64,000 bases of DNA from Clostridium sp. (lineage in GTDB: Bacteria; Bacteroidota; Bacteroidia; Bacteroidales; Bacteroidaceae), in the NCBI GenBank assembly GCA_023663705.1, contig JAMPGY010000003.1:1-64000 (forward strand). The letters are read 5' to 3'. The stretch's first letter is position 1. Each line of letters opens with the position of its first letter. The notes under the pieces were generated by a model. It was given only the letters and a program-made list of their open reading frames with translations, ran no database searches and was not told the origin of the DNA. Shown here piece by piece: positions 26,437 through 35,791 of this stretch. A program made the translations under genes and the position numbers.

Positions 26437-27531
26437 ATGAGTATAAATAACCGTTTCAAGATTCTTCGCTTCGGAATACTGGTGGCTGTTCTTCTTTCGT
26501 TTGTGGAAGGAGTTTGGGCTCAGGTGACCGTGGATGTGGAGATAGACACCTTGGAATTTTTTATCGGTAAACAGTCGCACATACGTCTGGATGTAAGTTG
26601 CGATGCCGGATCAGTGGTACAGTTTCCCCTTTTGTCCAAACGGTCGCAATTGGTTCCCGGAGTGGAAATAGTCGACATAGCCGTGCCGGATACCCAATAC
26701 CTGAACGATGGGAAGCGTATGCAGGTATCCAACCGATACACCGTCACATCCTTTGATTCTGCATTTTATTATCTTCCGCCTTTTGTGGTGACGGTCGATG
26801 ATAAGAACTATGAATCGAAGAGTTTGGCATTGCGTGTGCTGTCGCCCGAGGTAGACACTCTCCATATAGATCATTATGCGCCTCCTTATGAAACAATGGA
26901 TTTGTCCTATGATTGGGAGGACTGGCAGGATGTTTTTGTACATTCTGTTTTTATGCTGGTTTGCATGATACTGTTGATTTATCTCTACATTCGTTATCGG
27001 GATAATAAACCTATCATAAAGATTATCAAGGTGGATCCGGTTGAACCTCCTCATCAGAAGGCGTTGAAGGAAATAGATCGTATCAAGGCGGAGAAAAAGT
27101 GGGCGCAGGAGGATTCCAAAGCTTACTATACGGAGTTGACGGATACATTGCGTGTGTATATAGAGAGCCGTTATGGCTTCAGTGCCATGGAGATGACAAC
27201 GGATGAAATTATCGAGCGGTTGTTGTCGAGTCTCGACAGTCAGGCGCTGTATGAGCTACAAGACCTTTTGCGTACGGCGGATTTGGTGAAGTTTGCCAAA
27301 TACAATACTTTGATCAATGAGAATGACCGGAATTTGGTCAATGCGATTCAATTTATCGATAAGACCAAGGTGGAGGAGATTGATGCAAAGCCCAAAGCCC
27401 AAAAGGTGACGATAGAACAGAAGCGAAGCCGTACGGCTCTGATAATTATGGTTGTCTTGATGAGTATCTGCGGCATTGCGGTTAGCGTGTTTTTGGTAAA
27501 AATCATTTGGCAATTAATCCAATTGTATTAA
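26437..27531 (+). CDS. Bat-operon membrane protein of unknown function
   Basis: 364 residues. A signal peptide (about residues 1-29, ending VWAQ) is followed by a beta-rich periplasmic domain (about 30-165), a transmembrane helix (VFVHSVFMLVCMILLIYLYI, about 168-187), a charged cytoplasmic part (about 190-330) and a second helix near the C-terminus. The cytoplasmic part contains a sequence pattern (KAYYTELTDTLRVYIESRYG) also seen in the C-terminal region of BatD-type proteins. It occupies the usual slot between the DUF58 and batA genes. The exact function is unknown. Confidence 0.75.
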   Translation: MSINNRFKILRFGILVAVLLSFVEGVWAQVTVDVEIDTLEFFIGKQSHIRLDVSCDAGSVVQFPLLSKRSQLVPGVEIVDIAVPDTQYLNDGKRMQVSNRYTVTSFDSAFYYLPPFVVTVDDKNYESKSLALRVLSPEVDTLHIDHYAPPYETMDLSYDWEDWQDVFVHSVFMLVCMILLIYLYIRYRDNKPIIKIIKVDPVEPPHQKALKEIDRIKAEKKWAQEDSKAYYTELTDTLRVYIESRYGFSAMEMTTDEIIERLLSSLDSQALYELQDLLRTADLVKFAKYNTLINENDRNLVNAIQFIDKTKVEEIDAKPKAQKVTIEQKRSRTALIIMVVLMSICGIAVSVFLVKIIWQLIQLY

Positions 27532-27554
27532 TATGTTATTGAAGGTGATTTGAT

Positions 27555-28553
27555 ATGTCATTTGCAAATATAGAATATCTATTTTTACTGTTGTTGCTGG
27601 TTCCATATATTTTATGGTATCTGTTCAAACACAGAGAAACGGAACCTGCTATGCGTGTTTCGTCCACGCGGGTATATCAATATGCGTCCAAGGGAATTCG
27701 GGTGCATCTGATGCATCTGCCCTTTTTGCTCCGCACGGTTGCTTTTATCATGTTGATTATTGTTCTGGCCCGTCCGCAAACCTCCAATAATTGGAAGAAT
27801 ACGGAAATTGAAGGAATTGATATCATGCTTGTGATGGACGTATCCACCAGTATGTTGGCCGAAGATTTAAAACCCAACCGTTTGGAAGCGGCCAAGCAGG
27901 TTGCCTCCGACTTCATCAAGGGGCGTCCCAACGATAATATCGGTCTTACGATATTTGCGGGAGAAGCCTACACACAGTGTCCGATGACTACGGATCATGC
28001 CGTGTTGTTGAATTTGTTTCATGAGGTGAAATGCGATATAGCTCAAAGGGGGTTGATCTCAGACGGAACGGCTGTGGGTATGGGTATCGCAAATGCAGTT
28101 TCGCGCCTGAAAGAGAGCAAGGCAAAGAGCAAGGTGGTTATTCTGTTGACGGATGGCACGAATAACTCCGGAGATATTTCACCTCTGACAGCAGCCGATA
28201 TTGCCAAGACATTTGGTATACGTGTTTACACAATAGGTGTCGGAACAAACGGAATGGCTCCTTATCCTTATCCTGTGGCCGGTGGTGTGCAATATGTGAA
28301 TCTGCCGGTGGAGATTGATACCAAGACATTGGCCCGTATATCCGAAGTGACGGAGGGGGCTTTTTATCGTGCCACGGACAACGCGAAGTTGAAGGAAGTA
28401 TATCAGAAGATAGACCAGCTGGAAAAGACAAAGATGAACGTAAAGAAGTTCAGCAAGCGTTACGAAGCTTATCAACTGTTTGCCTTGATTGCTGTTATAG
28501 CCTTGTTTATGGAGTTGTTGCTGAGAGTCACAGTTCTTAAACGAATTCCTTAA
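27555..28553 (+). CDS. batA: BatA, VWA-domain membrane protein
   Basis: 332 residues. N-terminal and C-terminal transmembrane segments flank a VWA domain whose MIDAS motif is intact (DVSTSM near residue 94, with the conserved Thr/Asp later in GTNNSG). The stretch EGIDIMLVMDVSTSMLAEDLKPNR is typical of the Bat family. In Bacteroides the bat genes have been linked to aerotolerance. It probably forms a periplasm-facing complex with BatB. Confidence 0.92.
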   Translation: MSFANIEYLFLLLLLVPYILWYLFKHRETEPAMRVSSTRVYQYASKGIRVHLMHLPFLLRTVAFIMLIIVLARPQTSNNWKNTEIEGIDIMLVMDVSTSMLAEDLKPNRLEAAKQVASDFIKGRPNDNIGLTIFAGEAYTQCPMTTDHAVLLNLFHEVKCDIAQRGLISDGTAVGMGIANAVSRLKESKAKSKVVILLTDGTNNSGDISPLTAADIAKTFGIRVYTIGVGTNGMAPYPYPVAGGVQYVNLPVEIDTKTLARISEVTEGAFYRATDNAKLKEVYQKIDQLEKTKMNVKKFSKRYEAYQLFALIAVIALFMELLLRVTVLKRIP

Positions 28554-28565
28554 TACACTGAAGAT

Positions 28566-29585
28566 ATGTTTAGATTTGAAGAGCCCTCGTATTTATATCT
28601 GTTGGCATTGGTGCCGCTGCTGATATTGGTGCATTACTATATGAACCACAGGCGTCATAAGCGTTTGTGCGCTTATGGAGATCCGGATTTGCTCAGGCAG
28701 TTGATGCCTGATGCTTCGTTTTGGCGGATGGAAATAAAAATATGGCTTGTGCTGATTGCTTTTTCTTTGACTGTTGTTGTTTTGGCGAGACCACAGTTCG
28801 GAACAAAGATCGACACCCGCACCCGGCAAGGTATAGAGGCGGTGATTGCGGTCGATGTATCCAACTCCATGATGGCGGAGGACGTGAAGCCGAGTCGTCT
28901 GGATAAGGCGAAGATGTTGTTCAGCAACATGGTTGACGGCATGACAGATGACAAGGTCGGTCTGATTGTTTTTGCCGGAGACGCTTTTATCCAATTGCCT
29001 ATAACCAGTGACTATGTGTCGGCCAAATTGTTTTTGGATAATATGCAACCGGGCATGGTGGCCATGCAGGGGACGGATTTGCGACATGCGATCGAACTGG
29101 CCGGAAACTGTTTTACGAATGATAAGAACAGCAGCAAGGCTATTTTTATCATAACGGATGGTGAGGATCATGAGGGAGGAGCGGTGGAGGCCGCGGCGGC
29201 GGCGGCAGATAAAGGCATTCAGGTATATGTTCTTGGAATCGGTTCACCGGCCGGTGCTCCCATCCCCTTGGGGGCAGGCAAATATTTGACGGATAACACA
29301 GGAAGCACGGTTGTGACCAAACTAAATGAGGAAATGTGCCGTGAGGTGGCGCAGGCCGGAAACGGAGCATACATTTATGTGGACAACAGTTCCTCAGCTC
29401 AGGCTGCGTTGGCAAAGCATGTCGACAAGTTGGCCAAGCAGGATATCGAGACGACCGTTTTTTCGGAATACGATGAGCAGTTTCAGGCAGTGGCTCTTCT
29501 GGCCTTCCTGCTTCTGTTGATTGAGGTTTGTATTTGGGAACGCAAAAATCCTTTCTTCAGTAGATTTAAAATATTCACTAAGTAA
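28566..29585 (+). CDS. batB: BatB, VWA-domain membrane protein
   Basis: 339 residues with the same layout as BatA: two N-terminal helices (about 8-25 and 60-78), a VWA domain with MIDAS motif DVSNSM in AVDVSNSMMAEDVKPSR, and a C-terminal helix (AVALLAFLLLLIEVCIW). It probably arose by duplication of batA. The stop codon overlaps the batC start by 1 base (TAATG), so translation is coupled. Confidence 0.92.
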   Translation: MFRFEEPSYLYLLALVPLLILVHYYMNHRRHKRLCAYGDPDLLRQLMPDASFWRMEIKIWLVLIAFSLTVVVLARPQFGTKIDTRTRQGIEAVIAVDVSNSMMAEDVKPSRLDKAKMLFSNMVDGMTDDKVGLIVFAGDAFIQLPITSDYVSAKLFLDNMQPGMVAMQGTDLRHAIELAGNCFTNDKNSSKAIFIITDGEDHEGGAVEAAAAAADKGIQVYVLGIGSPAGAPIPLGAGKYLTDNTGSTVVTKLNEEMCREVAQAGNGAYIYVDNSSSAQAALAKHVDKLAKQDIETTVFSEYDEQFQAVALLAFLLLLIEVCIWERKNPFFSRFKIFTK

Positions 29586-30319
29586 TGATGGGGCACATGG
29601 TAAAGAAATATAGTCTGACAGTCGGGTTATTGTGGCTTGTACTCCCGGTGTGCGCGCAACAGGAAGCCCGCAATCTGGTTCGTAGCGGACTTCGTTTGTA
29701 TGCAGATAGCTTATACACCAAGGCTGAAGTTGATTTTCGCAAAGCAATAGATCTTTCTTCCACTTTTGCTTTGGCTCATTACAATCTGGCTGCAAGCCTG
29801 ATGCGTGAAAACAATCTGGAGGAAGGACTGAAAGAGATGGAAGTAGCAGCCAAGGGATTTGTCAATCCGTACCGCAAGGCAAAGGCTTATCATAATATAG
29901 GTGTAATTCTTCAGGCTTCGGAAAAATACCAGGAAGCCATAGAGGCATATAAAGAGTCGTTGCGTAATAATCCCGATGATGACGGAACACGTTACAATCT
30001 GGCTTTGTGCCAATATCTTCTGAAGAATAATCCTCAGGACAATGATCAGCAGAACCAGGATCAGCAAAATGAGGGTCAGGATAAAACCGATGAAGAAAAG
30101 AAGGATTCGGATAAGGAAAATCAGTCTAAAGATGATTCGCAACAGGATCAGAATAAAGAGGAAGAACAGAAGCAACAACAGCAACCTCAGAACAACATGT
30201 CTCAGGAGAATGCGGAACAGTTGCTGAAAGCTGCCATGCAGGACGAGAAAGATGTACAGGATCGCATGAACCGGCAACAGAAGAGCGGACAAAAACGCAG
30301 GCTGGAGAAGCAGTGGTGA
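29585..30319 (+). CDS. batC: BatC, TPR protein
   Basis: 244 residues. The first ATG overlaps the batB stop; a second ATG follows immediately. A signal peptide (about 1-25) precedes two or three TPR repeats (DSLYTKAEVDFRKAIDLS, then YHNIGVILQASEKYQEAIEAYKESL). The C-terminal third (about 150-220) is an extreme low-complexity tract of Q, N, D, E and K. It is presumed to be a periplasmic scaffold for the BatA/BatB complex. The tract is probably disordered. Confidence 0.88.
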   Translation: MMGHMVKKYSLTVGLLWLVLPVCAQQEARNLVRSGLRLYADSLYTKAEVDFRKAIDLSSTFALAHYNLAASLMRENNLEEGLKEMEVAAKGFVNPYRKAKAYHNIGVILQASEKYQEAIEAYKESLRNNPDDDGTRYNLALCQYLLKNNPQDNDQQNQDQQNEGQDKTDEEKKDSDKENQSKDDSQQDQNKEEEQKQQQQPQNNMSQENAEQLLKAAMQDEKDVQDRMNRQQKSGQKRRLEKQW

Positions 30320-30357
30320 TGTGTTTCTATTGATGGATTTGAAAAGCAAATGAAGAT

Positions 30358-32187
30358 ATGAGTAAAAGGATATTGTTAATGTTGTTTGTCCTCGTGTCAT
30401 GGGGGAGTGTCCGAGCTGACATAAAGGTGACTGCCTCGGCTCCTAATACCGTGGTTCTGGGAGAAGATTTTCATCTGAAAATCACAATCAATACGCATGA
30501 TGCAACAGATTTTCATGCACCGGATATGTCGGATTTCGATGTATTGATGGGGCCGAGCCGTTCCACAAGCAGCAGTATTCAGATAATTAACGGACGCACA
30601 ACGCAGAATTCCTCGTTGACCATGACGTATATTCTCAGTGCGAAGAAAGAAGGCACTTTCTCCATCAAGCCTGCGGCTTTTACCGTTGGCGGAACAAAGC
30701 ATTCTTCCAATGCTCTGACGATAAAAGTGCTTCCGCCGGACACAAACTCCGGCCGGCAGCAGGGTGGTCGGCAACAAGGAGGTTCGGGCCAGGCTCCCCG
30801 CACTCAGTCTGCCGGTGAAAACATTAGCGGAAAAGATTTGTTTATAGCCGTTACGGCAAACAAGAAAAAGCTCTATGAGCAGGAGGCTGTAGTGGTCACC
30901 TACAAGGTGTACTCCAAAGTTAATTTGGCCAGTCTGGTTGAGTCGCCCAACGATATGGAGGGGTTCCACGTTCAGGAGGTTCCGCTGCCCAATGAGAAGA
31001 CGCTCACGATGGAGCACTACAACGGTTCCAATTATCAGACGGCCGTGTGGAGGCAATATGTCCTGTTCCCCCAGCGAACGGGTAAACTTACCATTCCGGC
31101 CATCAAATATGAGGCTATTGTTCGTCAGCAGAATCGTTTGATAGATCCGTTTGATGCGTTCTTTATGGGCGCGCAGTCCATGGTAGAGGTCAAGAAGACG
31201 ATTGTAGCTCCGGCCATCACTCTACAGGTGGATCCGTTGCCCGATCGTCCGGCAAATTTCTCCGGTGCGGTGGGTGATTTCACCATTGAGGGAAGCCTGA
31301 CTCCGGAGGAATTGAAGACGAATGAAGCGGTCACGATGAAAGTGACGGTCTCCGGTACAGGTAATATGAAGTTGATCAAATCTCCCATCGTTGCCTATCC
31401 AAAGGATTTTGAGGTATACGATCCCAAGATTACGGATGATATCAAGACCGGAAAGAATGGTGTCGGAGGAAAGAAAACCTTTGAGTATCTTGCAGTACCC
31501 CGGCATGCCGGCCAATACGAGATTCCTGCGGTTGATTTTTGCTATTTCAGTCCTTCAAGCGGCAGCTACAAGACTATATCCACCTCATCCTATACGATAA
31601 ATGTGGAGAAGGGCAGCGGTACGGTGTCCGCGCAGAATGATTACACGGCAAAAGAAGATCTGAAAATGCTCGGTTCTGACATCCGTTACATCAAGAGTGG
31701 GGAGGTGACCTACAGGCAACGTCAGGGTTTCTTCTTCTCCACGCTTTTCTATTGGTTGAGCTATGCGGGTGCTCTGGTCATCTTCTTTTTGTTGCTCTTC
31801 ATCTTTCGCCGACGAGCCAGGGAAAATTCTAATGTAGCCAGGTTGAGAGGAAAGAAAGCAAACAAGGTAGCAGCCAAACGTCTGAAGAAAGCCAAGGGAT
31901 TGTTGCATGGAAATAACAAAGATCAGTTTTATGACGAGACGACAAGGGCTTTGTGGGGATATGTGGGTGACAAGCTATCTCTGCCTGTAGCCGAATTGAA
32001 CAAGGACAATGTGCAGGACAAGTTGAGACAGAGGGGAGTGGATGATCTTGTAATCTCCGATTTCCTCACTGCATTGGACGATTGTGAGTTTGCCCGTTAT
32101 GCTCCCGGTGATGCCGGTGATAAGATGGAAAAACTTTACACGGCGGTCAGCGATGTTATCAACCGTATGGAAAATGTTATTAAGTAA
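30358..32187 (+). CDS. batD: BatD, large exported Bat protein
   Basis: 609 residues. A signal peptide (about 1-20) is followed by a series of beta-sandwich modules (DIKVTASAPNTVVLGEDFHLKI and similar), an oxygen-tolerance family pattern (FVAVTANKKKLYEQEAVVVTYKVYS-like), a transmembrane helix (about residues 462-482) and a basic cytoplasmic tail. In the Bat system it is membrane-anchored with its bulk in the periplasm. Gene order batC-batD-batE is standard. The function is inferred from operon membership. Confidence 0.9.
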   Translation: MSKRILLMLFVLVSWGSVRADIKVTASAPNTVVLGEDFHLKITINTHDATDFHAPDMSDFDVLMGPSRSTSSSIQIINGRTTQNSSLTMTYILSAKKEGTFSIKPAAFTVGGTKHSSNALTIKVLPPDTNSGRQQGGRQQGGSGQAPRTQSAGENISGKDLFIAVTANKKKLYEQEAVVVTYKVYSKVNLASLVESPNDMEGFHVQEVPLPNEKTLTMEHYNGSNYQTAVWRQYVLFPQRTGKLTIPAIKYEAIVRQQNRLIDPFDAFFMGAQSMVEVKKTIVAPAITLQVDPLPDRPANFSGAVGDFTIEGSLTPEELKTNEAVTMKVTVSGTGNMKLIKSPIVAYPKDFEVYDPKITDDIKTGKNGVGGKKTFEYLAVPRHAGQYEIPAVDFCYFSPSSGSYKTISTSSYTINVEKGSGTVSAQNDYTAKEDLKMLGSDIRYIKSGEVTYRQRQGFFFSTLFYWLSYAGALVIFFLLLFIFRRRARENSNVARLRGKKANKVAAKRLKKAKGLLHGNNKDQFYDETTRALWGYVGDKLSLPVAELNKDNVQDKLRQRGVDDLVISDFLTALDDCEFARYAPGDAGDKMEKLYTAVSDVINRMENVIK

Positions 32188-32207
32188 AGTATGTGGGAGG
32201 AATGATG

Positions 32208-32954
32208 ATGAAAAAACATATCTTATGGTTATGTGTGATGGTTCTGGCGCTTACGGATCTGCGCGCACAGACAAAGGCGGAGGGAGACAGTGCCTACGTA
32301 CACGAAGAGTATGAAAAAGCGATTGCAATCTATTCCGGTCTTTTGGAGAACGGAGAGAGTGCGGATTTGTATTATAATATAGGTAACTGTTATTACAAGA
32401 CGGATCAGATTGCTTTGTCGATACTCAATTATGAGAGAGCGGCGATGCTTGATCCGGGCGATAGCGGCATACGCTACAATTTGACTATGGCCCGCAACAA
32501 GACGGTGGACAAGATAGTTCCCCAAAGCGAGATGTTTTTTATCACCTGGTTCAATCAGATGACAGACTGGATGAGTATTGATGCATGGGCTTTCACGGCA
32601 ATTGCTTTGTTCGTTCTGATGCTGGTCATGTTGATGGGGTATTTCTTTGCCGGTCGTCTGCTGTGGAAAAAGATTTCGTTTTATGTCGCTCTTGCCTGTC
32701 TACCCTTGATTGTGCTGTGCAATGTGTTTGCCGGTCGTCAGAAATCCCGTCTGACAGAGCGCAGTTCGGCAATTATCATGCAGCCGTCGGTGGTCGTACG
32801 CAGCACCCCTACGCAGTCGGGGACAGACCTGTTTATCCTGCACGAGGGAACCCGGGTGGAAATCGTGGACGACAGCATGGAACAGTGGAAAGAGGTGAAG
32901 ATAGCTGATGGTAAGGTGGGCTGGGTTTCAGTTTCCGAAATAGAACGTATATAA
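32208..32954 (+). CDS. batE: BatE, TPR plus SH3-like protein
   Basis: 248 residues from MKKHIL. Three ATG codons in a row (32202, 32205, 32208) follow a GGAGG at 32196-32200; spacing favours the third. A signal peptide (about 1-20), TPR-like repeats (YYNIGNCYYKTDQIALSILNYERA), two transmembrane helices (about residues 130-180) and a C-terminal bacterial SH3 domain (VVVRSTPTQSGTDLFILHEGTRVEIVD) are visible. SH3b domains often bind peptidoglycan. It closes the bat genes; a PAP2 phosphatase gene follows after 4 bases. Confidence 0.88.
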   Translation: MKKHILWLCVMVLALTDLRAQTKAEGDSAYVHEEYEKAIAIYSGLLENGESADLYYNIGNCYYKTDQIALSILNYERAAMLDPGDSGIRYNLTMARNKTVDKIVPQSEMFFITWFNQMTDWMSIDAWAFTAIALFVLMLVMLMGYFFAGRLLWKKISFYVALACLPLIVLCNVFAGRQKSRLTERSSAIIMQPSVVVRSTPTQSGTDLFILHEGTRVEIVDDSMEQWKEVKIADGKVGWVSVSEIERI

Positions 32955-32958
32955 TAGG

Positions 32959-33651
32959 ATGAGTTTGCAAGCATTGATAGAGGCGGATCAGCAATGTCTG
33001 CTGGCATTGAACGGCAGTGAATCTATCTTTTGGGACGGGGTGATGCTGACGGCTACATCCACGCTGACCTGGATTCCGGTTTTGCTGTTGCTGTTTTACG
33101 TTTTGTTGAAAAACAACAGTCCCCGCGATGTGCTGATGCTGGTTGTTTTCATAGCCTTGATCATCACCGTGGCCGATCAGTTTGCCTCCACCATTTGCAA
33201 ACCGTATTTTCAGCGTTTCCGCCCCAGCCAGGAACCATCGTTGATGTATTATGTGGATGTGGTGAATGATTACAGGGGCGGACGTTACGGGTTCATATCT
33301 TCTCATGCAGCCAACACGTTTTCGGTGTGTGTGTTCCTGTCCTTGTTGCTGCGTAAGCGTGCGGTGTCCGTAGCGCTTGTTGCCTGGGCAGTGCTTTGCA
33401 GTTATTCACGCATCTATCTGGGCGTGCATTACCCCGGCGACATATTGTGCGGTGCGGCATGGGGCGTTACGGTGGGTGGATGTTTTTATTATCTGTATGT
33501 CCGGTTGAAGCGGAGGTGGTTGCCGTGCCGTGTTCCGGTATCGGCCAAGTTTACGGCAACGGGCTATCTGATCGCTGATCTTCACCTGATCCTTACGGGG
33601 TTGTATATGACCTTTGTATACATTCTGATCCGGGCGGTTTTCTATTTCTGA
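32959..33651 (+). CDS. PAP2-family membrane phosphatase
   Basis: 230 residues with about five transmembrane helices. The three acid-phosphatase motifs are present: KPYFQRFRP (KX6RP), SSHAANTFS (motif 2, with Ser-His as in PSGH) and SRIYLGVHYPGD (SRX5HX3D). Such proteins dephosphorylate undecaprenyl-PP, PG-phosphate or lipid A on the outer face of the inner membrane. It lies 4 bases behind batE, so it is likely transcribed with the bat operon. It converges on the MBL-hydrolase gene. Confidence 0.88.
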   Translation: MSLQALIEADQQCLLALNGSESIFWDGVMLTATSTLTWIPVLLLLFYVLLKNNSPRDVLMLVVFIALIITVADQFASTICKPYFQRFRPSQEPSLMYYVDVVNDYRGGRYGFISSHAANTFSVCVFLSLLLRKRAVSVALVAWAVLCSYSRIYLGVHYPGDILCGAAWGVTVGGCFYYLYVRLKRRWLPCRVPVSAKFTATGYLIADLHLILTGLYMTFVYILIRAVFYF

Positions 33652-33685
33652 TCATTTGCTCCGCCTGCTGTCTGCTGATGAACAG

Positions 33686-34330
33686 TCAGAGCAGATACGG
33701 GTTGCAGGACCTCTCGTGTCCGATGGTGGTGCATCCTCCGTGTCCGGGATACACTTTAGTCTCTTCCGGCAGAATAAAAATCTTCTCTTTCAGACTGTTG
33801 ATAAGTGCCGGGTGATTTCCTCCGGGAAAGTCCGTCCGGCCTATGCTCATCTGGAACAAGGAGTCTCCGGAAAAGAGAACATCTTCGTCGGGGCAATACA
33901 GGCAGATGCCTCCGGGTGTATGTCCGGGGGTGTGTATGACGTTCAGGCAATGGTTTCCGAAATGAATCTCGTCCCCTTCGTTCAACAGGCGTCCCACAGC
34001 GGGCATTTCCTGTCGGTAATCCATATTCATAAACATTGCGGTCTGTTCGCTCATGGTGTCATACAGAGTTTTGTCTGCCGTGTGAAATTCGGGTAAAACC
34101 CCGTATGTACGAGCCATGTAACCGCATCCGAAAGTATGGTCGAAATGGGCGTGTGTGCACAGATGATGCGTCACAGTAAGTGCTTTTCCGGCAATGTATC
34201 CGGCCAGCAACTGCTCATCGCGTGAGGAATATGCGCCGCAGTCAATGACTATGGCTTCGAGACTGTCATCGCTGATCACGTAGCAGTTCTCGCCCAGCAT
34301 ATTCATGGAAAGGTTTTTGATCGAAATCAT
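33686..34330 (-). CDS. MBL-fold metallohydrolase (glyoxalase II-like)
   Basis: 214 residues. The metallo-beta-lactamase motif THAHFDHTFG (HxHxDH) is intact, with HTPGHTPGG, FSGDSLF and YPGHGG supplying the remaining ligands. The short form, without the glyoxalase C-terminal helical domain, is a common cytosolic thioesterase-like hydrolase in Bacteroidetes. It starts 2 bases after the rsmG stop, the last gene of a three-gene minus-strand operon. The substrate is unknown. Confidence 0.88.
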   Translation of the reverse strand: MISIKNLSMNMLGENCYVISDDSLEAIVIDCGAYSSRDEQLLAGYIAGKALTVTHHLCTHAHFDHTFGCGYMARTYGVLPEFHTADKTLYDTMSEQTAMFMNMDYRQEMPAVGRLLNEGDEIHFGNHCLNVIHTPGHTPGGICLYCPDEDVLFSGDSLFQMSIGRTDFPGGNHPALINSLKEKIFILPEETKVYPGHGGCTTIGHERSCNPYLL

Positions 34331-34332
34331 AA

Positions 34333-34953
34333 TCAGATAGATACGTAAACAACCTTCTTGGTTTCAAAAAATTCCTCTTCAAAGTAATCCGAAAGAGCGG
34401 TTATCAGGGCATGGTTTCTGACGTTTCCCACCTCATGTTCCAGTTCACCGCCTTTCAGGCAGATAAGTCCGTTGGGGAGTGCATTCCGCTGCTCTTTGGC
34501 AATGTTCTTTCTCACGATTTTCAGTAAGTCGGAGAGAGGCATGACCGCCCGGCTCACCACAAAGTCAAACTTACCCTTTTCCTCTTCGGCTCTGCAGTGG
34601 CGTGTGGTGACGTTGTCCAGCTTCAATGCCGTGGCCACTTCATTGCATACTTTTATCTTCTTGCCGATACTGTCCACCAGATGGAAGTGAGTGTCGGGGA
34701 ACAGAATGGCCAGGGGAATGCCTGGAAATCCGCCACCGGTTCCCAGATCCATTACCTGTGTTCCGGGTTTAAAGCGCATCACGCGGGCTATGCCCAGCGA
34801 ATGGAGCACATGATGTTCGTAGAGGTTGTCAATATCCTTGCGGGATATGACATTGATTTTTGAATTCCAGTCGTGATATAGCCCGTTCAGAGCGGCGAAC
34901 CGTTCCTTCTGTTGCTCGTTCAGATCCGGGAAATATTTCAAGAGTATATCCAT
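34333..34953 (-). CDS. rsmG: 16S rRNA (guanine-527-N7)-methyltransferase RsmG
   Basis: 206 residues, full length. It methylates N7 of G527 in 16S rRNA using SAM. SAM motif I is MDLGTGGGFPGIPLA, motif II lies around FHLVDSIGKKIKV, and DFVVSRAVMPL follows. The start lies 6 bases after the DUF3298 gene stop and the stop lies 2 bases before the MBL gene, so all three are co-transcribed. Confidence 0.95.
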   Translation of the reverse strand: MDILLKYFPDLNEQQKERFAALNGLYHDWNSKINVISRKDIDNLYEHHVLHSLGIARVMRFKPGTQVMDLGTGGGFPGIPLAILFPDTHFHLVDSIGKKIKVCNEVATALKLDNVTTRHCRAEEEKGKFDFVVSRAVMPLSDLLKIVRKNIAKEQRNALPNGLICLKGGELEHEVGNVRNHALITALSDYFEEEFFETKKVVYVSI

Positions 34954-34959
34954 GTGGAT

Positions 34960-35745
34960 TTATTTAAATTTGATGACCTGTTCCAGCAGGGAACGGGGAA
35001 TGGACAGTATGATTTCTCCTGTTTTGTACGGTGCTATTTCCGATGTATTGTACAGAAACTTAACCTCATTTTTGCCGGGCCGGAAATTTTCGGGAACATA
35101 CAGACGATTGTTGCACAACACGCCTTTTCTGTTCAACTGAGCCAGGGAGACACAATTGAACTTCTTTAGCAGTTCCCGCATGAGCAAAGGCTCTATGGTC
35201 TGTTCGTAGCCCGGCTTGAACATATCATTGAGGCGGATGCTCCGACCGTTTCGGGCGTCGAAGTTCAGATAGAGTCGGGCGGTACATTTTCGGCCGTTTC
35301 CCTTTTTGCTTTCCACTATGCTTTCATAGCTGACAATATCGGGATAACTGCTTTTTTCCTCCACACGGACATAATGCCTGTAGACGCACCAGTCTTTGGT
35401 ATCGGGGTTTGCCGCATAACTTTCCGCACACTCCCCTACGTATGCCTTGTATTGTTCGTTGACGAATGAATCGGCGGCTGTTTCCATTGCGTCGCAATCA
35501 TATCCCAATGTCCGGAGTGCCACTTCATGATTGATCAGGGAGGCTATTGGGGCAGGGGAGATCACCTGTTCGATCACCAGATCTATCTCGCATGCCGGAC
35601 TGTTCGGATCTTCCGTCAGTGTCAGGTTGCATTTACGTTGCAGCTTGCTTGTTTCCAGGCTCCTGCTGTTATCCTGTCCGCATGCACTGCTTAGAAGAAG
35701 CAAACCTCCAAGCAACAGGTTCAACAGGTTTCGTTTTGTTTTCAT
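34960..35745 (-). CDS. DUF3298-domain lipoprotein
   Basis: 261 residues. A signal peptide with lipobox (LLLLSSAC, about residues 16-23) is present. The mature part begins with a DUF4163-like region, and the C-terminal part matches DUF3298/RsiV-like proteins (GRSIRLNDMFKPGYE, then VKFLYNTSEIAPYKTGEI, the family's YEIAPY motif). RsiV relatives bind lysozyme, but Bacteroidales members are generally uncharacterised lipoproteins. It is the first gene of the rsmG-MBL operon. Confidence 0.82.
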   Translation of the reverse strand: MKTKRNLLNLLLGGLLLLSSACGQDNSRSLETSKLQRKCNLTLTEDPNSPACEIDLVIEQVISPAPIASLINHEVALRTLGYDCDAMETAADSFVNEQYKAYVGECAESYAANPDTKDWCVYRHYVRVEEKSSYPDIVSYESIVESKKGNGRKCTARLYLNFDARNGRSIRLNDMFKPGYEQTIEPLLMRELLKKFNCVSLAQLNRKGVLCNNRLYVPENFRPGKNEVKFLYNTSEIAPYKTGEIILSIPRSLLEQVIKFK

Positions 35746-35791
35746 ATCTCCGTTCTGTTTTGAATTTAATGATGTTGTTTGCCCGCGATAC

